A stretch of DNA of 64,000 bases from Prostheceraeus crozeri (taxonomy: Eukaryota > Platyhelminthes > Polycladida > Euryleptidae). Position 1 is the first letter of the stretch; every line of letters begins with the position of its first letter. A program made the position numbers and the translations under genes. The DNA is taken from NCBI GenBank assembly GCA_907163375.1, contig CAJQUW010001636.1, positions 868,001 to 932,000 of the forward strand, given 5' to 3'. Of this stretch, positions 21,271 to 31,991 are shown piece after piece. Under the pieces are notes generated by a model. That model did no database searches and was not told the DNA's origin. It saw only the letters and a list, made by a program, of their open reading frames with translations.

Positions 21271-21804
21271 TTATTGGAGACAGTTGCCAAATGTTTCCAT
21301 CAGGTTCATCATCAGGTTCATCATCAGGCTTCATCAGGTTTAGTAAAAGCAGTTTTCTACTGCAGTAAGTCTGCGAGTTTAGAATGTTATATGAAAACAG
21401 TGTTCATCACAGCGCTAGAAAGTTTTAATGCGCTGTGTAGATTGTTTCGCACAAGGTCTTATAGTCAGCGTTGAATGTTTTATAAAACCAGATGTTGTCA
21501 CACACGTTGAGTGTGTGAGAGCTAGTTCCATGACATTGAATCGCATGGGTTGTAAAGTTCATAATCCAAGGCTAGGCTCCTCTACGGTTGGATTTAGGGT
21601 TTTATATTACATGCGTTAACCGTTCGTGTAGAATATGTGAAGCACATGTTCGCTTAAATGCAAATGTTGAAATAAGTTTGTAAGAAGTCTTTGACAGGTT
21701 GTTGTGAAACGTAGCGAACGTTGAAGAAATGTTTCTGCAGTCACACTCGTTAGCGTGCCAGCTTTACTAAATGTGCTCTATTCTCCAATGAGGATTGTTG
21801 TCTA

Positions 21805-22116
21805 ATGAGAATCAAGCATTCCTTTATAAATAGAGAGCCTTCCACAGTGAGAATCATTCCATCGTTGAATCGTACAAGTGACGGACGCACATTCTCTCTT
21901 TGGGATATCATTTTCAAAGTGAATGGGCTATATTATGGTCAGCACAAGGATAACAAAATAGCCTCTCACTCGATATACACTGAATCCATCCTATATATTC
22001 CAAAGCCACCCAACGTAGATGACATTATTGACAAAATCCTTAACGGGGGTGGTACGAAGCGCAAGTCGGACAAGAATGCTACCTCCAAACGCAAGTCAAG
22101 GAAAGAGAATTGCTAA
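21805..22116 (+). CDS. 103-residue basic-tailed ORF, left arm
   Basis: Starts MRIKHSFINREPSTVRIIPS and continues with a mixed strand-rich region (RTFSLWDIIFKVNGLYYGQH) and a strongly basic C-terminus (KRKSDKNATSKRKSRKENC) that looks like a nuclear localisation or DNA-binding tail. It overlaps the RING-like frame at 22019. A TATAAATAG box lies within its first codons (about 21825), so the main transcript may begin downstream of this ATG. No domain recognised. Confidence 0.35.
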   Translation: MRIKHSFINREPSTVRIIPSLNRTSDGRTFSLWDIIFKVNGLYYGQHKDNKIASHSIYTESILYIPKPPNVDDIIDKILNGGGTKRKSDKNATSKRKSRKENC

Positions 22117-22276
22117 TCCTTTCCTAACTCTACCCTATGACAATTCGCTTATGTGCTTTGAGTGTCGTGGACGTGGTCTTGTTAGATACATTTTACTTCT
22201 TCGTTGCCATCATATCATTTGTGTATTTTGTCGTGAAAAGCATCGATGTAATTCTTCATTTTGTGATATCTTATAG
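22019..22276 (+). CDS. RING-like Cys/His ORF, left arm
   Basis: 85-residue frame. The C-terminal half has CFECRGRGL, then LRCHHIICVFCREKHRCNSS: C-x2-C, then C-x-H-x3-C-x2-C and further cysteines, the spacing of a RING or RING-like zinc finger (typically E3 ligases, also common in DNA-virus and mobile-element proteins). The TATAAATAG box at about 21825 lies about 190 bp upstream. The exonuclease-like ORF begins 51 bp downstream, after a 3' splice-like TTTCCGTTTTAG, so the two may be exons of one gene. Confidence 0.45.
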   Translation: MTLLTKSLTGVVRSASRTRMLPPNASQGKRIANPFLTLPYDNSLMCFECRGRGLVRYILLLRCHHIICVFCREKHRCNSSFCDIL

Positions 22277-22327
22277 ATCGTTTCCTTAGATGTGTAATTT
22301 CCGTTTTAGACTTCTATCATCATTTTT

Positions 22328-22858
22328 ATGGATTGTGAGGGTGAACCTGTACAGGAGCTCAGTGCTATTGCTATGAACAATTGGACATATCAGATTGTTA
22401 GTGTCTATCATCAACATGCAAACTGTGATCCCAATTTTGATCAATGGGCGAGAAAACACATTCATGGACTTAATCTGAAATATTTGCAAGACTATGGCTT
22501 TTCTTGTGAGACTACTCTTCTTATTGACTTTAAACGATGGTTAGCTGCTTTCAATGTTATACGCATCTTTTGTAATAATCCTGGTAAGGAGAGGAAAGTA
22601 TTTCCCAATCTAGTCATTAATGATATTTTGCTCCCACCTTGGGATAGTAGAGTGAATCAACACTATCATGAAGTCACGAAACGTTTTAAGGATTTGTGTG
22701 TTCCTATTTTGTCTGTTCGTTGTAGTAGCTACGTTCATAACCAATGCTTCTTTCCTCCTTACCTCAACACTGCCAAAGTCCTGTATAGTTATCATTGCTC
22801 GCCATATGACAGTTACCAGCTGTATCTACTTTATCTGTTTCAAACCATTGATTTGTAA
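22328..22858 (+). CDS. DEDDh-exonuclease-like protein, left arm
   Basis: 176 residues from ATG 22328; the open frame extends upstream to a 3' splice-like site at 22309, giving TSIIIFMDCEGEPVQELSAI, a hydrophobic strand followed by D-x-E, as in the first motif of DEDD 3'-5' exonucleases. A middle IRIFCNNPGKERKVFPNLVI could be the second motif. Near the C-terminus HCSPYDSYQLYLL gives H-x4-D, the third motif of the DEDDh class. HIHGL after the first motif also occurs in such folds. The similarity is by eye. AATAAA follows at 22881-22886. Role unknown; nucleic-acid processing during element replication is an inference. Confidence 0.5.
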   Translation: MDCEGEPVQELSAIAMNNWTYQIVSVYHQHANCDPNFDQWARKHIHGLNLKYLQDYGFSCETTLLIDFKRWLAAFNVIRIFCNNPGKERKVFPNLVINDILLPPWDSRVNQHYHEVTKRFKDLCVPILSVRCSSYVHNQCFFPPYLNTAKVLYSYHCSPYDSYQLYLLYLFQTIDL

Positions 22859-22880
22859 TGCATGCTTGTTACAGTTATTC

Positions 22881-22886
22881 AATAAA
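22881..22886 (+). terminator. Poly(A) signal, left exonuclease-like gene
   Basis: AATAAA 23 bp after the stop codon, with T/G-rich sequence downstream. Mirrored at 25005-25010. Confidence 0.5.
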
Positions 22887-22989
22887 TGTTATTATGCGAA
22901 GAGTTGTTGTTATCATGCAACGGATGGGTTAGATGAAGGGTGATCATATCTTTTTCAAATGACTGTGGAACATTGATTTCCATGATGAA

Positions 22990-23390
22990 GATTTAAACAG
23001 TTAGATTCGATGACGAATAAGATTTACTAGTTTGCAAGTTAGACTAAGCGTTCTATTATTTGTAAATGAAAGATATAGTTTCAACAGTGTGTACGTTAGA
23101 AATAAAGTTTTATCTGTTTGTAAAATGAGATTGTAGGATTTACTAGTTTGCAAGTTAGACTAAGCGTTCTACTATTTGTAAATGAAAGATATAGTTTCAA
23201 CAGTTTACAAAATAAAGTTTCAATAGTGTATATGTTAAAAATAAAGTTTAAGCTGTTTGTGCGTTAGAAATAGAATAAATTTTCAACAGTTTGTCGATTA
23301 AAAATAAAGTTTCAACAGTGTGTATGTTTCAATAGTGTTTATGTTAAAAATAAAGTTTTATCTGTTTGTGTGTTAGAAATAGAATAAAGT
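22990..23390 (+). repeat. AT-rich array, left of the centre
   Basis: Tandem, imperfect units of about 29-35 bp with TTTCAACAGTGTGTACGTTAGAAATAAAG-type sequence in plus orientation. Much shorter than the mirrored array on the right. Confidence 0.75.
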
Positions 23391-23485
23391 TACGCATTTG
23401 TCAAGCTTGATTCTATCATGTCAGGACTACACACATTTGATTTACAAAACATGCTTTGAATACTCATACGATGAAGTTCTTACTT
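23391..23485. other. Unique centre of the palindrome
   Basis: About 95 bp starting TACGCATTTGTCAAGCTTGA that does not occur inverted elsewhere. It lies between arrays of opposite orientation and would be the loop if the element folded on itself. Confidence 0.65.
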
Positions 23486-24870
23486 TCATTTATTTCTAAC
23501 GTACACACTGTTGAAACTTTATTTTTCAACTTGTAAACTGTTGAAACTTTATTTTGTTTCTAACATATAAACAGCTAAAACTTTATTTCTAACGTACACA
23601 CTGTTGAAACTTTATTTTTAACTTGTAAACGGCTGAAACTTTATTTCTAACGCACAAAGCGCTTAAACTTTATTTCCATCATACACACTATTGAAACTTT
23701 ATTTTAATCTGTAAACTGTTAGAACGATATTTTTTATTTACAACTAGTAGAATGCTGAGTCTAACTTGCAAACTAGTAAACCCTACGATCGTACTTTACA
23801 AACAGATAAAACTTTATTTCTAACGTAGACACTGTTGAAACTTTGTTCTTAACTTGTAAACGGTTGAAACTTTATTTCTAACGTACACACTATTGAAACT
23901 TTATTTTAATTTGTAAACTGGTGAAACTTCATTTTATTTCTAACATACAAGCTGATAAAACCTTATTCTTAACTTCTAAACTGGTGAAGCTTCATTTTAT
24001 TTCTAACATACAAACAGATAAAATTTTATTCTTAACATACGCACTATTGAAACATTAGTTTTAACTTGCAAACTATTGAAACTTTATTTTTAACTTGTTA
24101 ACGGTTGAAACTTTGTTTTATTCCTAACATACAAACAGATAAAACGTTATTATTAACTTGTAAACTGATGAAACTTCATTTTATTTCTAACATACAAACA
24201 GATAGAACTTTATTCTTAACATACACACTATTGAAACTTTATTTTTAACGTGTTAACTATTGAAACTTTATTTTTAACTTGTAAACGGTTGAAACTTTGT
24301 TTTAATTCTAACATACAAGCAGATAAAATTTATTCTTAACTTGTAAACTGGCGAAACTTCATTTTATTTCTAACATATAAACAGATAGAACTTTATTCTC
24401 AACATACACACTATTGAAACTTTATTCTTAACTTTTAAACTGGTGAAACTTTATTTCATTTCTGACATACAAGCAGATAAAACTTTATTCTTAACTTGTA
24501 AACTGGTGAACCTTCATTTTTATTTCTAACATAAAAACAGATAGAACTTTATTCTTAACATACACACTATTGAAACTTCATTTTTAACTTGGAAACGGTT
24601 GAAACTTTATTTTATTTCTAACGCACAAACGACTAAAACTTTATTTCTAACGTACACACTGTTGAAACTTTATTTTTAATCTGTAAACTGTTGAAACTAT
24701 ATCTTTCGTTTGCAAATAGTAGAACGCTTAGTCTAACTTGCAAACTAGTAAATCCTACAATCTCATTTTACAAACAGATAAAACTTTATTTCTAACGTAC
24801 ACACTGTTGAAACTATATCTTTCATTTACAAATAATAGAACGCTTAGTCTAACTTGCAAACTAGTAAATC
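23486..24870 (-). repeat. AT-rich array, right of the centre
   Basis: About 40 imperfect units of 29-35 bp, built from GAAACTTTATTTCTAACGTA and GAAACTTTATTTTTAACTTG variants, in the orientation opposite to the 22990-23390 array. It is about 3.5 times longer than the left array, so one side has expanded or the other contracted. Confidence 0.75.
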
Positions 24871-25032
24871 TTATTCGTCATCGAATCTAACTGTTTAAAT
24901 CTTCATCATGGAAATCAATGTTCCACAGTCATTTGAAAAAGATATGATCACCCTTCATCTAACCCATCCGTTGCATGATAACAACAACTCTTCGCATAAT
25001 AACATTTATTGAATAACTGTAACAAGCATGCA

Positions 25033-25563
25033 TTACAAATCAATGGTTTGAAACAGATAAAGTAGATACAGCTGGTAACTGTCATATGGCGAGCAATGAT
25101 AACTATACAGGACTTTGGCAGTGTTGAGGTAAGGAGGAAAGAAGCATTGGTTATGAACGTAGCTACTACAACGAACAGACAAAATAGGAACACACAAATC
25201 CTTAAAACGTTTCGTGACTTCATGATAGTGTTGATTCACTCTACTATCCCAAGGTGGGAGCAAAATATCATTAATGACTAGATTGGGAAATACTTTCCTC
25301 TCCTTACCAGGATTATTACAAAAGATGCGTATAACATTGAAAGCAGCTAACCATCGTTTAAAGTCAATAAGAAGAGTAGTCTCACAAGAAAAGCCATAGT
25401 CTTGCAAATATTTCAGATTAAGTCCATGAATGTGTTTTCTCGCCCATTGATCAAAATTGGGATCACAGTTTGCATGTTGATGATAGACACTAACAATCTG
25501 ATATGTCCAATTGTTCATAGCAATAGCACTGAGCTCCTGTACAGGTTCACCCTCACAATCCAT
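25033..25563 (-). CDS. DEDDh-exonuclease-like protein, right arm
   Basis: Mirror copy of 22328-22858 with the same protein, including the D-x-E, NNP and H-x4-D motifs, and the same splice-like site and AATAAA (minus strand, 25010-25005). The identical protein in both arms, against a few differences elsewhere, hints at purifying selection or gene conversion on this ORF. Confidence 0.5.
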   Translation of the reverse strand: MDCEGEPVQELSAIAMNNWTYQIVSVYHQHANCDPNFDQWARKHIHGLNLKYLQDYGFSCETTLLIDFKRWLAAFNVIRIFCNNPGKERKVFPNLVINDILLPPWDSRVNQHYHEVTKRFKDLCVPILSVRCSSYVHNQCFFPPYLNTAKVLYSYHCSPYDSYQLYLLYLFQTIDL

Positions 25564-25614
25564 AAAAATGATGATAGAAGTCTAAAACGGAAATTACACA
25601 TCTAAGGAAACGAT

Positions 25615-26086
25615 CTATAAGATATCACAAAATGAAGAATCACATCGATGCTTTTCACGACAAAATACACAAATGATATGATGGTAACGAAGAAGTAAAA
25701 TGTATCTAATAAGACCACGTCCACGACACTCAAAGCACATAAGCGAATTGTCATAGGGTAGAGTTAGGAAAGGATTAGCAATTCTCTTTCCTTGACTTGC
25801 GTTTGGAGGTAGCATTCTTGTCCGACTTGCGCTTCGTACCACCCCCGTTAAGGATTTCGTCAATAATGTCATCTACGTTGGGTGGCTTTGGAATATATAG
25901 GATGGATTCAGTGTATATCGAGAGAGAGGCTATTTTGTTATCCTTGTGCTGACCATAATATAGCCCATTCACTTTGAAAATGATATCCCAAAGAGAGAAT
26001 GTGCGTCCGTCACTTGTACGATTCAACGATGGAATGATTCTCACTGTGGAAGGCTCTCTATTTATAAAGGAATGCTTGATTCTCAT
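25615..26086 (-). CDS. Basic-tailed and RING-like ORFs, right arm
   Basis: Mirror of 21805-22276: the basic-tailed frame at 26086-25775 and the RING-like frame at 25872-25615. All Cys/His positions of the finger are kept except one exchange just before it (LRYHHI for LRCHHI), so the first cysteine of the second half differs between the arms. The two arms therefore do not encode identical fingers. Confidence 0.4.
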
Positions 26087-26629
26087 TAGACAACAATCCT
26101 CATTGGAGAATAGAGCACATTTAGTAAAGCTGGCACGCTAACGAGTGTGACTGCAGAAACATTTCTTCAACGTTCGCTACGTTTCACAACAACCTGTCAA
26201 AGACTTCTTACAAACTTATTTCAACATTTGCATTTAAGCGAACATGTGCTTCACATATTCTACACGAACGGTTAACGCATGTAATATAAAACCCTAAATC
26301 CAACCGTAGAGGAGCCTAGCCTTGGATTATGAACTTTACAACCCATGCGATTCAATGTCATGGAACTAGCTCTCACACACTCAACGTGTGTGACAACATC
26401 TGGTTTTATAAAACATTCAAAGCTGACTATAAGACCTTGTGCGAAACAATCTACACAGCGCATTAAAACTTTCTAGCGCTGTGATGAACACTGTTTTCAT
26501 ATAACATTCTAAACTCGCAGACTTACTGCAGTAGAAAACTGCTTTTACTAAACCTGATGAAGCTAATCTTACAGTCATGAAGTTTGAATTTCTAATAGGG
26601 AAACATTTGGCAACTGTCTCCAATAAAAC

Positions 26630-27140
26630 TTTCTAACACTGTGAAAGTAAGTTACAAGACAATCTACACTGTGCAGTAAAACCTTCTAAAACTTTCTAGT
26701 GCTGTGATGAGTTCGGTCAGTCATATAACGTCAATGATCAAACTTTATTTTCACAAACGCGCGTCGCGGTAAATTATTTTACTACACTAACGCTTACATT
26801 TCATGACATGTGTGTTTCATAAAACGTCATCATCAAACTTTTCTAACTATACATCAACCTGTGTTGCAGTAAAACTTTTACAAACCATGATACACTTTCT
26901 AACGACACTCACGAATACAACTTCGATGATCAGACTTTACTTTCTCAAACGGGTGTCACAGTAAAATTATTTGACTACACTAACTTTGCAAACCATGATA
27001 CACTTTCTGACTAGACTTACAAATAAAACGTTGATGATCAAACTTTCTAACTATACATCAACCTGTGTTGCAATAAAACTTTTGTACAACATGATAAAGT
27101 TTCTGACTAGACTTACGAATAGTGATGGAGATCGCCAGCA
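26630..27140 (-). repeat. Diverged tandem repeats, right arm
   Basis: Inverted counterpart of 20640-21270, with the same CAAACCATGATACACTTTCT unit. Slightly different unit spacing from the left arm. Confidence 0.6.
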
Positions 27141-27196
27141 CCAAATTCCTCCACCGATTATGGGAATGGTACACCCCTAACTGCCAGCCATGAACT

Positions 27197-27337
27197 ATGG
27201 CGGAGTGGGAGTACATCGATAAAGTGAGGCTCGCGGTAGAAGAACGATTGAAGCAAGTGAACTGTTTTTGTGATCTATGTGAAGCCAGACTCTGGGACGA
27301 TATTGACGATGAAGACCTTTTGAAATATATGCCATAA
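27197..27337 (+). CDS. 46-residue acidic Cys protein, right arm
   Basis: Mirror copy of 20463-20603 with the same length, CFCDLC motif and terminal KYMP, and AATAAA directly after the stop. Differences from the left copy are confined to two substitutions. Confidence 0.45.
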   Translation: MAEWEYIDKVRLAVEERLKQVNCFCDLCEARLWDDIDDEDLLKYMP

Positions 27338-28079
27338 TAAATTTTTATTTCGTATTATCTTTGCTTTCATACTGACTTACTTGAATGGGGCTTCAGTGGA
27401 TGATTTAACCATGTATACTTTTTCATTTGGAAATAGTAGCACACTTAGTTTAACTTGCAATTCTTATAACATTTCATATGGATGATAATGGTAGATGAAA
27501 TAGTGTTAAATAAAATTAAGATAGCTTACATGATTCTGGGATAGCAATCGACTGCGATCCATGTGTAAAGAGCTTGTTAGACTACGGAAGAGAGAAGTGT
27601 GTTATGTTGCGTGTGGCGCGTGAGTGTCCTCCCATTTCATTCCATTCATCAATTCATCTCATTGATAGAGACAGGTAGAACTCATGGTTCTCATAACGTA
27701 TGCAATGGATAGTTTATAAGGCAACCTTCGACAGCTGGCTAAATGTCGCCCTGGCGCGAATGCATACTACGTTGAGACAGAGGCAATCACTTGCAAACAT
27801 GACGCAGAGAGGTTTAACAAGATTGACCATTGCCGAATGTCCCTTGCGGTATACATAGCTATGGGTTTCACCGCCGCCCTTTACAGGAACGCCCGTCGAA
27901 AGGAAGTATTACACCGAACTTCATTTGCAACGTTCAAGTTGACTGATAGCAGATTCAACTTAATGATAGTATTCGCCAGTCTGAAGACTGCCCAGGGCAA
28001 ACCGCGAGCAGGTTCTATCATGTCTTGCCCCATGGTGGCCCTTATCAGGGCCGGTGGTTCGTTCTCGGGGGTCGTCATC

Positions 28080-28346
28080 TTACAGCCTACCGATTCTGCT
28101 GAGAGAGTCTTTGACTCTCTCCTTGGTAGCAGTGTCGACTTCCACGCTAATTGGTATGTGACTGAAAAGTGGAATGTAGCGCCATTCCGTTGGATTGAAA
28201 ACACTTGCTGTCATCGCATTGCCAATCTGAGCAAGATTGTTGTGGACTCTGTCTTGCTCCTCTATTCTAGCAAATTCATCAAATAAATTTCGCGGCCTTA
28301 ACTGCGGTCCGCGAGGAGAGCTGACTTGACTGTTCGGCGTCTGCAT
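28080..28346 (-). CDS. 88-residue hypothetical protein, right arm
   Basis: Mirror copy of 19454-19720, preceded by its own TATA box on the minus strand (28378-28385). One residue differs in the middle (ASVF for ASVV). Function unknown. Confidence 0.45.
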   Translation of the reverse strand: MQTPNSQVSSPRGPQLRPRNLFDEFARIEEQDRVHNNLAQIGNAMTASVFNPTEWRYIPLFSHIPISVEVDTATKERVKDSLSRIGRL

Positions 28347-29143
28347 GATTGAAATGAAATGAAATGAGAGGTAGTGGTTTATATACCCCTCTAACGCGAC
28401 GCAACGTTCAAGTTGACTGATAGCAGATTCAACTTAATGATAGTATTCGCCAGTCTAAAGACTGCCCAGGGCAAACCGCGTGGAGGCTCTATCATGTCTT
28501 GCCCCATAGTGGACGATTATACGGTAGTGTGTTAGTAGATTTCAATCACTGAAAAGGGAAGATGAGAATCATTTCATTTGTCTCATCAACGTTTATCATG
28601 GGAGCAATCATTGAAGGGACATCTAATGAATTACATTTCACTCTACTCCATATCATAAAGACTAACCTTTGTCGAATGGCTGAAGTACTCTGACCTGGCG
28701 AGAGAAAGCGTCACGTTGAGTATGAAGTCGAACGCCCAACATGAGCAACGGCTCAGAGGTTTCGGTCTAACAAACGACGAACAACCCGTGCAACACAATC
28801 CCTCTACGGCAGTACCCGCCGTCCCGAAGGAACGCTCGAGCAAAGGAGGTATTACAGCGATGATGTGCTTTATGAGCAGAAGTGAATCTCTTGATAGCAA
28901 GAGACTATTCAACTAGATAGCAAGTCAAAACAACCTGATAGCAGGACAAATGTATAGTCAGTAAATGTAAAGGTGTTATAGGATTCGGGTTGAATCCATC
29001 TCACACATCCATTTTACTAAGTTTTAATTGTAGACTCTCCCTCTGTGTTCACATCCGAAGATGCTGTCGGGCTTGGGACCGATCTACCCACATTAAGAGT
29101 GGCCTTTAAAAAGGCCGTTTGGTGCGTTCACAAGAAATAGTTT

Positions 29144-30313
29144 TTACTTCTTTATGGCTCCTGAAATGAAAGAAGTAAGAGTTGGAAAGATGGCATAATG
29201 ATATATCTCAGTCATTATACTCACGATACTTGTATGGCTTTGAACAAGCTATGTGGATGTCGTCGGTGTGTTGAATATTTACATGGTAGCAACGGACATC
29301 CGCACAGCTGTAGCACTCCTGAGTGTCGTCGTTGCTTGTATTTAGATACACAATTGGCTTGTCAGGGACGACACCTAGGATGGGGATGTGCATAGTTGTG
29401 AGGGATTTCACCTTCTCACACTCCTTCAAACGCGCCAACTCATTCTTCAACAAACTCACTTCCTCAAGCGCCGCTTCCTTCAGCATGCGCTCCTCACTTC
29501 GCTCTCGATCACACTTCTCAAACTTCGTCACCGCCTCTTCCTTCAACTTTCTCTCCTTCACCATACTCTCTTTTGCAGCCGCACACTCCCTTAACTTTTG
29601 AGTCACACTCTCAGCATTCAACTTCAAACTATCACGCTCAGCAGTCACCTCTTTCAGCGTACTCTTCAGCGATCTCACTCTTCCTTCTAACTTTGTACAC
29701 TCATGCCTCACATTCGTATAAGCACGCACATCATCCCTCGACAGCACAACTTCACACGGAACAGTCGACCTCTCACCTTTCTCAACACACTTCGGTAAAG
29801 GTCTAGGCGTTTATTGTGCCAACACCTCGGGTGCTGGCACAATCGCCCTCACAGCTTTCTCAAGCTCACGCTCAGCAGCAGCAACACTCAAATCAACACT
29901 CATACATTCATCATCCGATGAAATCCAACTCACCGACATCACTCTACTCTTTTTGGAGGCACTCGCATCCAAATCTACATCACTCACAACACGCTTTTCA
30001 ACATTTACCACCTCTACTGGTGGCAAACGAGCACACATTCCCTCCTCATACAGCAGTCCCTGCTCACCACACATCATCTTCTTCATGAAAACTTTCGAAA
30101 TTTTTGTAAATACACACTTCGAGTGCATCTCACTGAACGCATCATTCCTTTCATCACACCCCACATTGCACCACACACAAAACCACACCTTAACCGCAAC
30201 ACTATGCGCAGCGTTCCTTTTATGGTGAAGGTGAAAATTTTCACCCCTAAAAACATCCCCACAACTGCATTTGAAAATGGCAGGCGTTTATTCACATCTT
30301 TGGTCATTTTTCA
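29144..30313 (-). CDS. Coiled-coil gene of the palindrome, right arm, spliced
   Basis: Mirror copy of 17487-18656, with the same splice signals: 3' splice site before 30313, donor GTGAGT at 29224-29219, acceptor ending at 29161, final exon 29160-29144. The encoded coiled-coil segment is the same as on the left. The early ATG frame is slightly longer here (30307-30083). The conservation of splice sites in both arms supports a real gene rather than chance open frames. Confidence 0.5.
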
Positions 30314-30966
30314 CTGCAAAGAAAAATGAGAAAGTTTGATATCAAACCTGAGCAGAGCGCAACGTATAGAAATAAAATGTCAGTAAATGTGAAGATTATG
30401 TTTTCAAAGTCATACTGTAATGCTATCATTACTTGAGGATAGACAAGTTAAGCTGATGAATCCGTTACAGGCATTACTCAGAGGGGATCTTATCCCAACT
30501 CCAAGGCCTCGGCCCACAAATCCAACCTCCGACGGACAGAGCGTGCGTCATATCACTGTGTTGGTATCCGGACCCTGATTTTGACATGAAAACCAGTGGA
30601 TTGTTTACAAAGGTTGCAAATTCCAAGGCGAAGCTTGCCTCCCACAACTTTATAAATGCCTTAGGTGAATTCAGCAGGGTCGAAAACCCCAGAAAACCTC
30701 CAAAAATAGTGAAGGTTTTCTTAGGGCAGGTCAATAGCGACCGAACCTTTTTTGAATCAAGTCAAACGGACTTGTAGAAGCAAAGTTACAAGCCTTTAAA
30801 GTTTTGGAGTCTTTTATGGCCTGGAGACGAAGGCCATCTCCTGGCTAACCTCTAAGTCTGACGGCTTAGCTGATATCAGCAATGAAATTTTCTAAGTCGG
30901 TTTCTTACAGAAACCCGGAATTTGGAATGTCCGAAGCTATCATCGGAGCTCAGAGAGACGACCTAC

Positions 30967-31050
30967 CTTTGACAATTGCTCTCGTCTTAATGACAAGTCT
31001 CTGTCGGTTCCCAGCTTATATAGTGTGTGGCGATCAGCTGATGACGTAAT
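30967..31050 (-). promoter_or_regulatory. TATA promoter with CRE-like site, right arm
   Basis: Mirror of the left-arm promoter: TATATAA on the minus strand at 31016-31022 and TTACGTCA just upstream (about 31042-31049). It fires toward the palindrome centre, like its partner. Confidence 0.6.
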
Positions 31051-31129
31051 ACCCATCATCCAAATCTTTAAATCCGTCTATCTCCGGTTCTAGTGCTCAG
31101 ATTGAGCTGGAAATACACCATTTCCATGT

Positions 31130-31991
31130 AGAATTTGACGCTGCATCCAAATCTGGCCTCCGTTTTCCCATCCGATGCTTCGTTTTGGGTCTACAGCCCA
31201 CAGCCATCGCAAAAATTCTAACTCTTGTCGTTTTTTCGAAAAATGTTGAAAATTTTTTCTCTCCGATTGACTTGAAACTCTCCGATTGACTTGAAACTTA
31301 CCATGTTGATAGAGAATTCGACGCTGATTCCAAATCTGAAATCCGTTTTCCCATCGGATGCTTCGTTTTGGCGCTAGAGCCCAAAACGTCCAAAAATCTA
31401 ACTCTGTCGTTTTTCGCCAATCTCCCAAAATCTTAAATGGCGTCTCACATCTAAACGAAGGCAGATATGAACAAGCCGATTCTTTCACTGAATTTGTCTC
31501 ACTCTTAGCTTTCAAACGAGCTATGGCACGACAAAATCCGTCCACTAGAAGCCAAGATCGAAGCTAGCTCTCCCGAGGGGGGGGGGACGTCAGCGAAACT
31601 TTTTCTCTCCGATTGACTTGAAACTCACCATACAGATGCAGAATTTCACGCTGAATCCGAATCTGGCCTCCGTTTTCCCATCCGATGGTTCGTTTTGGTG
31701 CTACAGCCCGAAACGACCAAAATTCTAACTCTGTCGTTTTTTCGAAAAATGTTGAAAATTTTTTCTCTCCGATTGACTTGAAACTCACCACACAGATGCA
31801 GAATTTCATGCTGATTCCAAATCTGAAATCCGTTTTCCCATCCGATGCTTCGTTTTGACGCTAGAGACCAAAACGTCCAAATTTCTAACTCTGTCGTTTT
31901 TCGACAATCTCCCAAAATCTTAAATGGCGTCTCACATCTAAACGAAGACAGATATGAACAAGCCGATTCTTTCAGTGAATTTTTCTCACTG
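31130..31991 (-). repeat. Outer tandem array, right arm, truncated
   Basis: Inverted counterpart of 15030-16620 with fewer units. The homology stops within a unit at about 31991, next to AT-rich DNA that leads into the BEL LTR. Confidence 0.8.

Noticed and set aside
23486-24870. CRISPR-like regular short repeats
   Set aside because: Units are contiguous, AT-rich and variable with no unique spacers, and the genome is eukaryotic.
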